A DNA stretch of 64,000 nucleotides from positions 248,001-312,000 of the forward strand of contig CAVPDR010000007.1 of assembly GCA_963702705.1 (NCBI GenBank), written 5' to 3'. Positions within the stretch are counted from its first letter, which is position 1. Every line of letters begins with the position of its first letter. This document shows positions 53,962 through 61,958 of the stretch, piece after piece. This DNA is from VRUE01 sp963702705 (lineage in GTDB: Bacteria; Actinomycetota; Thermoleophilia; Solirubrobacterales; 70-9). The translations under genes were made by a program, and so were the position numbers. The notes under the pieces were generated by a model. It saw only the letters and a program-made list of their open reading frames with translations, was not told where the DNA came from and did no database searches.

Positions 53962-54699
53962 ATGGTCCTTCACGTGGTGACAAAAAGTCCGACGAGCGAC
54001 GGTATTGGAGGCGGATCTTCAGCGGGCCAGGTCGCCCGCGAGGTCTCCTCGCTGCAGGCGACGCTGCTGGCCACTCTGCGCGAGCAGATGCGCGGCGGCG
54101 ACCCCGAGCCCTTTGCCGACGCGGCACAGAGGCTGGCCGAGGAGTTCGGCTCGGTGACGGCGACCGCCGTCGCCGCCGTCTGCGACCGGCCGGCGCCGGC
54201 TCCGCCATCCTCCGAGTCCCACGCCCACGTCAGCCTCTTCCAGCCCGGTCACATGCGTCGCCGCCTCGACCAGTTGATCGAGACCAACAAGCGCTACGGC
54301 CACCCCTTCGGCCTCGTCGTCTTCGACATCGACGGACCCGGGACCCGCGAGAGCGAGGGGGGCGACGGCCAGGAGATGATGCTGGCGGTGGTCGGAGCGG
54401 GGCTGCGCGAGAGCATCCGCATCGTCGATGAAATCTTTCGCCTCGAGGAGGACGCGCTCTGTGTCCTCGCCCCGAATCTGACCACGGTCGAGGGAGTGCA
54501 GATGGCCGAGCGGCTGCTGCGGATGCTGGACGAGCTCGAGGCCGCCGGGGGCCTGCGGATCGCGATCTCGGCAGGTGTCGTCGCCTGTCCCGAGCATGGC
54601 GCCGACGCCCAGGGCCTGCTGAAGAAAGCCGACGAGGCGATGTGGCGAGCCCGTGCGGTGGGCCAGCCGGTGGGCGTCGGCGCTTTGCAAGATCGCTGA
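53962..54699 (+). CDS. Degenerate GGDEF domain protein
   Basis: The 245-aa protein has a helical N-terminus (EVSSLQATLLATLREQMRGG) and a GGDEF-fold domain (RRRLDQLIETNKRYGHPFGL then VVFDIDGPG, and ISAGVVACPEHGADAQGLLK). The active-site loop is FRLEEDALCVLAP where RxGGDEFxxL is expected, so cyclase activity is not expected. It may bind c-di-GMP or GTP or act as a partner protein. A small hairpin (54698-54718) overlaps its stop. The next gene is a MerR regulator. Confidence 0.8.
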   Translation: MVLHVVTKSPTSDGIGGGSSAGQVAREVSSLQATLLATLREQMRGGDPEPFADAAQRLAEEFGSVTATAVAAVCDRPAPAPPSSESHAHVSLFQPGHMRRRLDQLIETNKRYGHPFGLVVFDIDGPGTRESEGGDGQEMMLAVVGAGLRESIRIVDEIFRLEEDALCVLAPNLTTVEGVQMAERLLRMLDELEAAGGLRIAISAGVVACPEHGADAQGLLKKADEAMWRARAVGQPVGVGALQDR

Positions 54700-54801
54700 C
54701 AGATTCCGGAAATCTGTCCATAACTTGCGTAAACCTGGATTTCCCCTGGGAAGATGCCGATGTCCAGCGAATAGTGCTGGGCAACCAAAGGACCTTCTGA
54801 G

Positions 54802-55641
54802 ATGCCAGGGATAAGAACCAACGCCGCCGCCGAAGTGCTCGGGGTCAGCCCCAACACGCTGCGCAGCTGGGAGCGCCGCTACGGCTACCCGACGCCGAAG
54901 CGCACCGAGGGCAACCACCGCAACTACGAGCTGGTCGAGCTGCAGACCCTGCGCGACGCGCTCGCCCAGACCGGCAACATCTCCTCGGCGATCGAACTCG
55001 CCCGCCAGCGCCAGTCGGCGCCCGCAAGCGGCGGCAACCTGGTGGTGGCCCTGGAAAGCTTCGACGAGGAGGCCGCCAACCGCTCGGTCGAGGAGAGCCT
55101 GGCGCTGCGCCCGCTCGAGCGCACGGTCGAGGAGATGCTGCTGCCGGCGGTCGATCAGCTCGCCGCCGACCCCGACCGCGCTGCCGAGCTCGAGTTCGCC
55201 TCGCGCTGGGCGACCGGTTGGCTGCACGGTGCGCGCCGCCTCGCCTCCGCCGCCTCCCGTCCCGCCGGGATCCTCTTGCTCGACTCCAGTCATGGCTCCG
55301 ACGCCGAGGCGGTTCACGCGCAGGCGCTCGACCTGACCCTGCGCCGCGCCGGCTTCCGCGTGCTGATGCTCTCCAACGAGCTCGGTGACGAGCGGCTCGA
55401 GCGCGCCCTGCGCGCGCTGGACCCGACCGCGATCGTGCTCTGTGGCCCCGGCGCCGACACGCCGAGCGCGGTCAACCTCGTCCGCAAGATCCGTGAGGTC
55501 GGCTTCGATGCCCCGCTCTTCGGCTTCCGCGCCAGCGGCCTGATCGGCGACGCGGTCCCCTCTGCGGGGACCACCCCGAGCGAAGTAACGGGGATGCTCA
55601 ACGCGGATCTGCGTCGCCGCGCCAGCCAGGCATTCGCCTAG
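54802..55641 (+). CDS. MerR-type regulator with B12-binding-like C-terminal domain
   Basis: The N-terminus (NAAAEVLGVSPNTLRSWERR then YGYPTPKRTEGNHRNYELVE) is a MerR winged helix. The C-terminal ~180 residues follow the CarH/LitR layout: a helical cap and a Rossmann-like domain (ILLLDSSHGSDAEAVHAQAL, FRVLMLSNELGDERLERAL, PTAIVLCGPG). The usual WxxxEH cap motif and DxHxxG histidine are not clearly conserved, so cobalamin binding is doubtful. AAAGGACC-type ribosome site precedes ATG 54802. A light or redox role is only a family-based guess. Confidence 0.75.
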   Translation: MPGIRTNAAAEVLGVSPNTLRSWERRYGYPTPKRTEGNHRNYELVELQTLRDALAQTGNISSAIELARQRQSAPASGGNLVVALESFDEEAANRSVEESLALRPLERTVEEMLLPAVDQLAADPDRAAELEFASRWATGWLHGARRLASAASRPAGILLLDSSHGSDAEAVHAQALDLTLRRAGFRVLMLSNELGDERLERALRALDPTAIVLCGPGADTPSAVNLVRKIREVGFDAPLFGFRASGLIGDAVPSAGTTPSEVTGMLNADLRRRASQAFA

Positions 55642-55652
55642 CCAACTGAAGG

Positions 55653-55701
55653 AAATTCCGCCAACTACTGACGGAATTTGCATCAGCTACTGACGGATTT
55701 G
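55653..55701 (+). promoter_or_regulatory. Repeats upstream of the DUF4143 ATPase
   Basis: AAATTCCG (653-660) and CGGAATTT (672-679) are inverted, and CTACTGACGGAATTTG (665-680) is followed by CTACTGACGGATTTG (687-701) as a direct repeat, 15 bp before the GTG start. Probably an operator/promoter. Confidence 0.45.
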
Positions 55702-55715
55702 TCATACTTTGGCTT

Positions 55716-56951
55716 GTGTTCAAGCGTCACGCCCGCAACCTGATCCTCGAAGCAGCCGGCGATTCTCGCGTCGTAATGGTCGCCGGGCCCCGCCAGTCGG
55801 GGAAGACAACCCTGGTCAGGGAGCTGATCGCGGACGTCCTGCCGATGTCCTATGTCACGCTCGACGATGCGCCGGCGCGCCGCTTGGCCGCCGACGATCC
55901 GGTCGGTTTCGTCTCAGGGCTGGACCTGCCGGTCGCGATCGACGAGGTGCAGCGAGCCCCCGAGCTGCTGCTCGAGATCAAGCGGAGGGTCGATCGGGAC
56001 ACCCGGCCCGGCCAGTTTCTACTCACCGGCTCGGCCCGGGTCCTCTCGCTGCCCGACGTCGGCGACGCGCTCGTCGGTCGGGTGGAGCCGGTCACCCTCT
56101 GGCCGCTGTCCCTAGCGGAGATCGAAGGGTCGAAGGGAAACCTCGTCGACGCCCTGTTCGCGGGCGAGGTGCCGGCGATCGTCGATGCCCCGGTGGGCCG
56201 CGACGCCTGGCTCGACCGGGCATTGGCGGGGGGTTTGCCGGAGGCCCGCGAGCGCGCGCCGGGCCGCCGCCGCGACGCCTGGTTCTCCTCTTACCTGACG
56301 ACGCTGATGGAGCGCGACGTGCGCGACCTCGCCGACATTCGCGCTCTCGACGAGGTGCCTGCGCTGATCACGCTGGTTGCCGCGCGCAGCACCGGCCCCC
56401 TCAACCTAGCCGGGCTCGCCGGCGAGCTGCGCATCTCCGAAGCGTCGGTGCGCCGTTACCTCGCACTGCTCGACGCCGCGTTCGTCGTCCTCAGGGTCCC
56501 GTCCTGGCGGCGCAGCATGGGGCGAAGGGCGACGGCCGCCCCCAAGTACCAGCTTGTCGACTCCGGCCTCGCGGCCCATGTGCTCAGCCTTACGCCCGAA
56601 AGGCTCGACGCCGACGGCGCCCTGGCGGGCGGACTGCTGGAGAGCTTCGTCCGGATGGAGCTGGTCAAGCAGGCGGCGACGAGCGATTCGCGTCCCACCA
56701 TGCACCACTTCCGAACCCGCGGCGGGGGGACCGAGGTCGACGCCGTGCTGGAGCGCCGCGGCGGAGAGATCGTCGGCGTTGAGGTCAAGGCATCCGCAAC
56801 TCCCACCGAGCGGGACTTCCGCGGCCTGAGCGAGCTCCGGGACACTCGCGGCGAGAAGTTTCTCGCCGGCATTGTCATTCACTGCGGCGAGCAAACCCTG
56901 AATTTCGGGGAGCGGATGTGGGCAGTGCCGGTGTCGGCGCTCTGGCAGTAG
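55716..56951 (+). CDS. AAA-14/DUF4143 ATPase
   Basis: The 411-aa protein has Walker A GPRQSGKTTLV, Walker B-like PVAIDEVQRAPELLLEIK, and sensor LLTGSARVLSLP. DUF4143 follows (SSYLTTLMERDVRDLADI, a helix-turn-helix EASVRRYLALLDAAFVV and a nuclease-like VDAVLERRGGEIVGVEVKAS). This family is widespread, often mobile, and its function is unsettled. GTG 55716 is the start. The E/D-x(n)-ExK arrangement at the end resembles a PD-(D/E)xK fold. Confidence 0.85.
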   Translation: MFKRHARNLILEAAGDSRVVMVAGPRQSGKTTLVRELIADVLPMSYVTLDDAPARRLAADDPVGFVSGLDLPVAIDEVQRAPELLLEIKRRVDRDTRPGQFLLTGSARVLSLPDVGDALVGRVEPVTLWPLSLAEIEGSKGNLVDALFAGEVPAIVDAPVGRDAWLDRALAGGLPEARERAPGRRRDAWFSSYLTTLMERDVRDLADIRALDEVPALITLVAARSTGPLNLAGLAGELRISEASVRRYLALLDAAFVVLRVPSWRRSMGRRATAAPKYQLVDSGLAAHVLSLTPERLDADGALAGGLLESFVRMELVKQAATSDSRPTMHHFRTRGGGTEVDAVLERRGGEIVGVEVKASATPTERDFRGLSELRDTRGEKFLAGIVIHCGEQTLNFGERMWAVPVSALWQ

Positions 56952-56989
56952 CCCGGTCTTGCCGGAGTGCCAGCCAGGCCTTCGCCTAG

Positions 56990-57028
56990 AAAAAAGACCG
57001 GCGCAGAGCCCGAAGGCCCTGCGCCGGT
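56990..57028 (-). terminator. Rho-independent terminator of pstS
   Basis: On the minus strand ACCGGCGCAG (57028-57019) pairs with CTGCGCCGGT (57006-56997), followed by CTTTTTT. This is a textbook intrinsic terminator 37 bp after the pstS stop. Confidence 0.88.
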
Positions 57029-57064
57029 TGGTTGCCGCGGCGCCTCCGCCGCTGCCAGCTGTGC

Positions 57065-58087
57065 TTAGAGTCCCGCGACCGCGGTTTTCGCTGCGGAAAG
57101 TACGACTTTCGGCAGTTGCGCGAAATCAAGCGCCGCACCGTATTTCTGCCCGGTCGTCATCGCGTAGAGGACGAATTCGGAGATCAGCCCCTTCTGCGCT
57201 GCATTGTGAGGGACGATCGCGTAGGTGAATGTGGACAGCGGGTACGCGATGCTGAATTTTTTCGGCGGATTGACGATATGGAGTTCGTTGTTGCTCGGTA
57301 CCGTCTTGATCATTTCCGCTGCGTTCTGGATGTTTTTCAGATTCGGGTACTCGTAATTGCCGGCTTCGTTCTTGAGCGCGGCAACGGGCAGGCCCGCGGC
57401 GATCAGGTAAGAGGCCGAGATGTAGCCGATCGCACCGGAGGTGCTTGCGACGACGTTGGTGACGCCCGAGTTGCCTTTGGCGCCGACGCCGTGGGTGAAG
57501 CCGACCGAGGTCGCGTAGCCCACTTCGCTCTTCCAGGATTTGCTCACCTTGGAGAGGTAGTTGGTGAAAGCGTAGGTGTCACCGGAGCCGTCGCTGCGGA
57601 ACACCGGGGTGATCGCCAGGTTAGGTAGGTGCGCTTTCGGGTTGATCTTCTTGATCTTGGGATCGCTCCAATTGGTGATCTTGCCGAAGTAGATGCCGGC
57701 GAGGATCGGTCCCGTCAGGTTCAGTTTCTTAACGCCCGGGATGCTGAAGCCGATGCCGGTGGCGGTCAGCGCCCAGGGAATCTGTACGCAGCCGTTGCAG
57801 GCAGCAGCCTGTTCGGGGGTGAGGGGAGCGTCGGAGGCGCCGAAGTCGACGGTTCGGTTGGTGATCTGGGCGATACCCGCGCCGGAGCCGACCGAGCCGT
57901 AGGTGACTTTCACGTTGCCGTGGCCGGCAGCTTCGAAGCCATTGATCCAGTTGCCCATCAGCGGGGCGATCAGTGAGGAGCCGGCGCCGGTGAGGTTGGC
58001 GGAGGCAATCGCCGTCGAGACACCGGCCATGCAGCCCATTGTCCCGACCGTGGCGATGATGAGACCAAGCAGCCTGTTGCGAATCAA
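57065..58087 (-). CDS. pstS: Phosphate ABC transporter substrate-binding protein PstS
   Basis: The secreted protein carries phosphate-site motifs LTGAGSSLIAPLMGNWINGF, TYGSVGSGAGI, DFGASDAPLTPEQ and FRSDGSGDTYAFTNYLSKV. The signal peptide is LLGLIIATVGTMGCMAGVST. TTG 58087 with AAAGGGA upstream is chosen over longer frames because it places the signal at the N-terminus. It binds inorganic phosphate outside the cell for PstCAB, which is transcribed divergently. Confidence 0.92.
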   Translation of the reverse strand: MIRNRLLGLIIATVGTMGCMAGVSTAIASANLTGAGSSLIAPLMGNWINGFEAAGHGNVKVTYGSVGSGAGIAQITNRTVDFGASDAPLTPEQAAACNGCVQIPWALTATGIGFSIPGVKKLNLTGPILAGIYFGKITNWSDPKIKKINPKAHLPNLAITPVFRSDGSGDTYAFTNYLSKVSKSWKSEVGYATSVGFTHGVGAKGNSGVTNVVASTSGAIGYISASYLIAAGLPVAALKNEAGNYEYPNLKNIQNAAEMIKTVPSNNELHIVNPPKKFSIAYPLSTFTYAIVPHNAAQKGLISEFVLYAMTTGQKYGAALDFAQLPKVVLSAAKTAVAGL

Positions 58088-58216
58088 AAGAAATCCCTTT
58101 CGGCTTGTTATCGATTGGTTCGCCACGGGCTTTCTTCTAAAGAGGGTCACCCCTGGCGCACCGTAGGATCGCGATAAGGCTTTGAACACTTGTTTCAATC
58201 TCGTGAAAGGCGAATG

Positions 58217-58284
58217 TCACAGTAATGTAAACATTTTGTGACTTGTTGCGATCCTGTAAACGCGAGTTGTGTCAATCCTGTGAA
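58217..58284. promoter_or_regulatory. Divergent pst promoter region with possible Pho boxes
   Basis: TGT-centred repeats occur at 58244 and 58255 and at 58268 and 58279, each pair 11 bp apart (CTGTAAA, TTGTGTCA, CTGTGAAA). An imperfect inverted repeat GTCACA...TGTGAC lies at 58217-58242. Eleven-bp direct repeats are how PhoB/PhoP dimers bind. The assignment is inferred from position and spacing. Confidence 0.45.
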
Positions 58285-58334
58285 AATTTCGGAAGCTGGC
58301 TGAAACGGGGTTTTTCTCCTTTACGCTGCGCGCC

Positions 58335-59333
58335 ATGAGCGCCACGATCAGTTCTGCGGAGCCTCGCGCGACCGCCACAGGCGGCAGTCGTCCCAGGGAC
58401 TGGCGCCGCTCCGCCGATCGCTTCGGCGACGGCCTTCTTTACGGCGTCTGCGCCTTCGCGGCGCTGCTCGGCGTCGTCCTGATCCTCGCCATCGGCTACC
58501 AAGTCGTGCACGGCGCCTCGCCGGCGATCTCCAAGTTCGGCCTCGGCTTCCTCGTCCACACGACCTGGCAGCCGAACTTCGGCGTCTTCGGCGCCGGCTC
58601 GCTGCTCTTCGGCACCATCGTCAGTTCCTTCATGGCGCTGCTGATGGGGGCGCCGATCGCGATCGCGATCGGCCTCTACCTCAGCCTGCTCGCCCCCGCG
58701 GGCGTGCGCGGGATCGTCTCGCCGCTGGTCGAGATGCTGGCGGCGATCCCAAGCGTCATCCTCGGCTTCTGGGGGATCCTGATCCTCGCTCCCTTCGTAC
58801 ACGAAAACCTCGAGCCCTGGCTGCACGACACGCTCGGTTTCATCCCGATCTTCGGCACCCCGGAAACGACCGGCGCCAGCATCTTCACCGCGAGCCTCGT
58901 GCTGACGATCATGATCGTGCCGATCATCGCCTCGGTTTCGCGCGATCTCTTCCTCTCCGTCCCGCGCGACGTCCAGGACGGCGCCAGCGCGCTCGGAGCG
59001 ACCCGCTGGGAGGTCGTGCGGGGGGTGGTCCTGCCGTCGACCGCCTCCGGCGTCACTGCCGCCTCGCTGCTTGGCCTCGGCCGGGCGCTGGGGGAGGCGA
59101 TCGCGGTGACGCAGGTGATCGGGGCCGGCGCGGCGATCAATGCCTCACTGTTCAAGACCGGCGATACGCTCGCCTCGCGAATCGCCAGCCAGTTCCCCGG
59201 GGCAATAACCGGGATGCACATCGCCTCGCTCTACTACCTCGGGGTGATCCTGCTCGTGATCGGGCTGCTCTCGAACCTGACCGCACAGTGGATCGGCAGG
59301 CGCTTCGACTACGCGCGGATGGCGGCGAAATGA
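58335..59333 (+). CDS. pstC: Phosphate ABC transporter permease PstC
   Basis: The 332-aa protein has six membrane segments. Its permease loop is DVQDGASALGATRWEVVRGV then LGRALGEAIAVTQVIG, which contacts PstB. AAIPSVILGFWGILIL is a further PstC hallmark. It starts at ATG 58335 and its stop overlaps pstA (ATGA). Confidence 0.94.
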   Translation: MSATISSAEPRATATGGSRPRDWRRSADRFGDGLLYGVCAFAALLGVVLILAIGYQVVHGASPAISKFGLGFLVHTTWQPNFGVFGAGSLLFGTIVSSFMALLMGAPIAIAIGLYLSLLAPAGVRGIVSPLVEMLAAIPSVILGFWGILILAPFVHENLEPWLHDTLGFIPIFGTPETTGASIFTASLVLTIMIVPIIASVSRDLFLSVPRDVQDGASALGATRWEVVRGVVLPSTASGVTAASLLGLGRALGEAIAVTQVIGAGAAINASLFKTGDTLASRIASQFPGAITGMHIASLYYLGVILLVIGLLSNLTAQWIGRRFDYARMAAK

Positions 59334-60205
59334 GCGGGGCCGTCGTCGACCCGGCAGCGCCGCTGACGCCGACCGGCAACCTGCGCCGGCGCCGGGTGTT
59401 CAGCCGCGTCGCCGAGTTCGGCGCTACCGGCGCCGCCCTCTTCGCCGTCGCCGTGCTGGGGATCGTCCTCTACACCGTCGTGGTCCGCGGCGCCAGCGCG
59501 CTCAGCTTCGAATTCCTCGTCACCGGCGCGCCGACGGGAATCGCCCCGGCGCTCGTCGGCACCGCTCTGATCGTCGCGGTCGCGACCGCGATTGCGATGC
59601 CACTGGGAGTCCTAGCGGCGATCTTCGTCACCGAGTTCGCGGGGAATCGCGTCGCGCGTGTGAGCAAGCTGACGCTGGATCTGATCAACGGCCTGCCCTC
59701 GATCATCATCGGGGTCTTCATCTTCGGCCTGCTTGTCGCAAATCACAAGCAATCGGGCTTTGCCGGCTCGATCGCGCTGGCGATCATCGAGCTGCCGCTG
59801 ATCGCGCGCGGCGCTCAGGAGGTTCTGTTGCTCGTCCCCGACAACCTGCGCGAAGCGGCCGACGCGCTCGGGGTGGCCCGTTGGCGCACCGTGCTCGGGG
59901 TGATCCTGCCCAGCGCGCTCGGCGGCATCCTCACCTCGACCGTGCTCGCGGTCGCCCGTGCCGCCGGTGAGACCGCTCCACTGCTGCTTGTCTCCTCGGT
60001 GTTCGACGGCAAAGAAGTGCTCCTCAACATGGGCGAAGCGATGCCGAACGTGCCGGTGAGGATCTTCCAGCTCTCCGAGGAAGCCAATCCGGAAGGCTTT
60101 GCCCAGGCCTGGGGCATGTCGCTGGTGCTGGTCTCCGTCATTCTCTTCGCCAGCCTCGGAGCAAGGGCGATGCACGCGCGCAGTCGCAGAAAGATGAGCT
60201 CATGA
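59330..60205 (+). CDS. pstA: Phosphate ABC transporter permease PstA
   Basis: The 291-aa protein has six membrane segments, with INGLPSIIIGVFIFGLL and the coupling loop NLREAADALGVARWRTVLGV and AGETAPLLL. ATG 59330 overlaps the pstC stop; the stop overlaps pstB (ATGA). It forms the membrane channel with PstC. Confidence 0.94.
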   Translation: MSGAVVDPAAPLTPTGNLRRRRVFSRVAEFGATGAALFAVAVLGIVLYTVVVRGASALSFEFLVTGAPTGIAPALVGTALIVAVATAIAMPLGVLAAIFVTEFAGNRVARVSKLTLDLINGLPSIIIGVFIFGLLVANHKQSGFAGSIALAIIELPLIARGAQEVLLLVPDNLREAADALGVARWRTVLGVILPSALGGILTSTVLAVARAAGETAPLLLVSSVFDGKEVLLNMGEAMPNVPVRIFQLSEEANPEGFAQAWGMSLVLVSVILFASLGARAMHARSRRKMSS

Positions 60206-61077
60206 GCTACCCCGAAACCCCGTCCCGCGTTCGTATCCAGAACGGCTCGCTGCCGACCGTGGTGTCCGCCGGCTCAAACGGCACCGCGCGTCGCGAGCTG
60301 GGCCTGGAGGCGGTCTTTGAGGTCAGCGACGCCTCGGTCTTCTACGGCGCCAAGAAGGCGCTCAGCGGCGTCTCCCTGCGTATCCCGCGCAGCCGGATCA
60401 CGGCCCTGATCGGCCCCTCCGGTTGCGGCAAGTCGACCTTCATCCGCAGCCTCAACCGGATGAACGACTCGGTGCCCGGGTTCAGGCTCGAGGGACAGGT
60501 GCTCTACCACGGCCACGACCTCTACGCGAGCAACGTCGACGAGGTCGAGGTGCGGCGCCGGATCGGCATGGTCTTCCAGAAGCCCAACCCGTTTCCGAAG
60601 TCGATCTACGACAACGTCGCCTGGGCGCCGCGCAACCTCGGCCTCAAGCACGAGCTCGACGAGCGGGTCGAGCGGGCGCTGCGCGGTGCGGCGCTCTGGG
60701 ACGAGGTCAAGGACCGGCTCAAGGACAGCGCCCTCGGCCTCTCGGGCGGGCAGCAGCAGCGGCTCTGCATCGCCCGCGCGATCGCGATCGAGCCCGACGT
60801 GCTGCTGCTCGACGAGCCGGCCTCGGCCCTCGACCCGATCGCGACCGCCTCGATCGAGGAGCTGATGCACAGCCTCAAAGGCCGCTTCACGATCGTGATC
60901 GTCACCCACAACATGCAGCAGGCCGCCCGGGTCGCCGACAGGACCGCTTTCTTCGGCCTCGACTCCAGCACCGGCGAGCCGGCCGGCACGCTGATCGAGT
61001 ACGCCGACACCGAGACGATCTTCAACCACCCCGCCGACCCGCGCACGCACGACTACGTCACCGGACGCTTCGGCTGA
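60202..61077 (+). CDS. pstB: Phosphate ABC transporter ATPase PstB
   Basis: The 291-aa protein has Walker A IGPSGCGKSTFIRSLNRMND, the PstB-specific VFQKPNPFPKSIYDNVA, signature LSGGQQQRLCIARA, Walker B VLLLDEPASALDP and H-loop VTHNMQQAARVAD. A ~35-residue N-terminal extension precedes the ATPase. No phoU follows in this window. The stop is followed after 7 bp by the structured element at 61085-61234. Confidence 0.96.
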   Translation: MSYPETPSRVRIQNGSLPTVVSAGSNGTARRELGLEAVFEVSDASVFYGAKKALSGVSLRIPRSRITALIGPSGCGKSTFIRSLNRMNDSVPGFRLEGQVLYHGHDLYASNVDEVEVRRRIGMVFQKPNPFPKSIYDNVAWAPRNLGLKHELDERVERALRGAALWDEVKDRLKDSALGLSGGQQQRLCIARAIAIEPDVLLLDEPASALDPIATASIEELMHSLKGRFTIVIVTHNMQQAARVADRTAFFGLDSSTGEPAGTLIEYADTETIFNHPADPRTHDYVTGRFG

Positions 61078-61084
61078 GTCGTTA

Positions 61085-61234
61085 GAGGGGGATGGCGGGT
61101 GTACCTCTGGGGGAATTGACACCCCAGCGCTGCGCGCTGGGGTGAATCTGGTGCGCGGCTTCGCCGCGCGGATATCGGAATGCTTTTCCGCCGCTTCGCG
61201 ACATTCCCCCAGAGGTACACCCGCCATCCCCCTC
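61085..61234 (+). repeat. Covarying hairpin element 1, directly after pstB
   Basis: Arms 61085-61116 and 61203-61234 are perfectly complementary over 32 bp (inner ends GGGGGAAT/ATTCCCCC). The 86-nt core holds an 11-bp hairpin (61120-61144), a 7-bp hairpin (61153-61169), and the conserved string GGAATGCTTTTCCGCC near 61177-61192 ending CGCGAC. The element has the same orientation relative to pstB as element 2 has to its own upstream gene. Confidence 0.85.
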
Positions 61235-61368
61235 GAAGCGTCGCAAGCTTCAAGAGAAGATCGTCCGAGCACTCTCGCTGATTGAGCTTCCAGGGCTGGC
61301 TTCGCAGCTATGCATTGGAAGCTTCTATTTCCCGCCGCCGTTCGAAGCTCCCGTCTATTCGAGCCGTT
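61235..61368. other. Spacer between the two hairpin elements
   Basis: No gene or conserved signal is seen. GAAGCGTCGCAAGCTTC (61235-61251) is a short inverted pair. The 3' ends of two convergent transcripts meet here. Confidence 0.4.
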
Positions 61369-61522
61369 GGGAGAGGAGGCCGGTTGCCCTCCAGACGAAT
61401 GTCGCGAAGCGGCGGAAAAGCATTCCGGTTATTGCGCGGCCGCAGGCCGCGCTCCTCATTCACCCCAAGAGCTCCGCTCTTGGGGTGTCAATTCGTCTGG
61501 AGGGCAACCGGCCTCCTCTCCC
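61369..61522 (-). repeat. Covarying hairpin element 2, directly after the zinc-ribbon gene
   Basis: Arms 61369-61400 and 61491-61522 are a perfect 32-bp inverted repeat whose sequence is unrelated to the arms of element 1 except for the inner GAAT/ATTC. Read on the minus strand the 90-nt core follows the same plan: TGACACCCCA hairpin (12 bp, 61461-61487), GCGCGGC hairpin (8 bp, 61434-61452), then GGAATGCTTTTCCGCCGC and TTCGCGAC. It begins 16 nt after the stop of the minus-strand zinc-ribbon gene. Confidence 0.85.
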
Positions 61523-61538
61523 GCACGCCCGGAGCTGT

Positions 61539-61958
61539 CTAGCGGCGCAGGATCGCGTCGCTGGGGACCTGCTTTAGCAGGGAGCCGCCGCACTGCCAGC
61601 AGAAGGTGGCGCCGGTGCTGTGGGGCGCTCCGCAGGTGGCGCATGAGCCGGCCGTCCCGGTCTGCTCCATGCGCACGATCCGTTCGACCTCGCTGAGCTC
61701 TGCGTCGGCGTCCTGGAGGGCCACGGCGCGTTTTACCAGCACCTCGACCTCGATCTGGTTGCGCACCGCCATCTCGTAGACGAGCCCGCCCAGGTCCCAC
61801 TGCAGCTCGGCCACGCGGGCGACCAGCTGGTCGCGGCGGCGTTCGAGATCTACCGTCAGCTCGGGCTCGAGGCCGCCGCTTGGCGGGGGAGCCTTCTTGG
61901 CCGCCGCGGAGGCGCCGTTGGCGCTCGCGCGCCCGGGTATCTTCTTGAGCAGTTTCAT
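61539..61958 (-). CDS. Zinc-ribbon protein with coiled-coil
   Basis: The 139-aa protein has a basic N-terminus (MKLLKKIPGRASANG), a helical middle (DLERRRDQLVARVAELQWDL and onwards to DAELSEVERIVRME) and a C-terminal zinc ribbon CATCGAPHSTGATFCWQCG. ATG 61958 overlaps the stop of the upstream gene (ATGA). No enzyme activity is suggested; it may bind the neighbouring membrane protein. Confidence 0.75.
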   Translation of the reverse strand: MKLLKKIPGRASANGASAAAKKAPPPSGGLEPELTVDLERRRDQLVARVAELQWDLGGLVYEMAVRNQIEVEVLVKRAVALQDADAELSEVERIVRMEQTGTAGSCATCGAPHSTGATFCWQCGGSLLKQVPSDAILRR

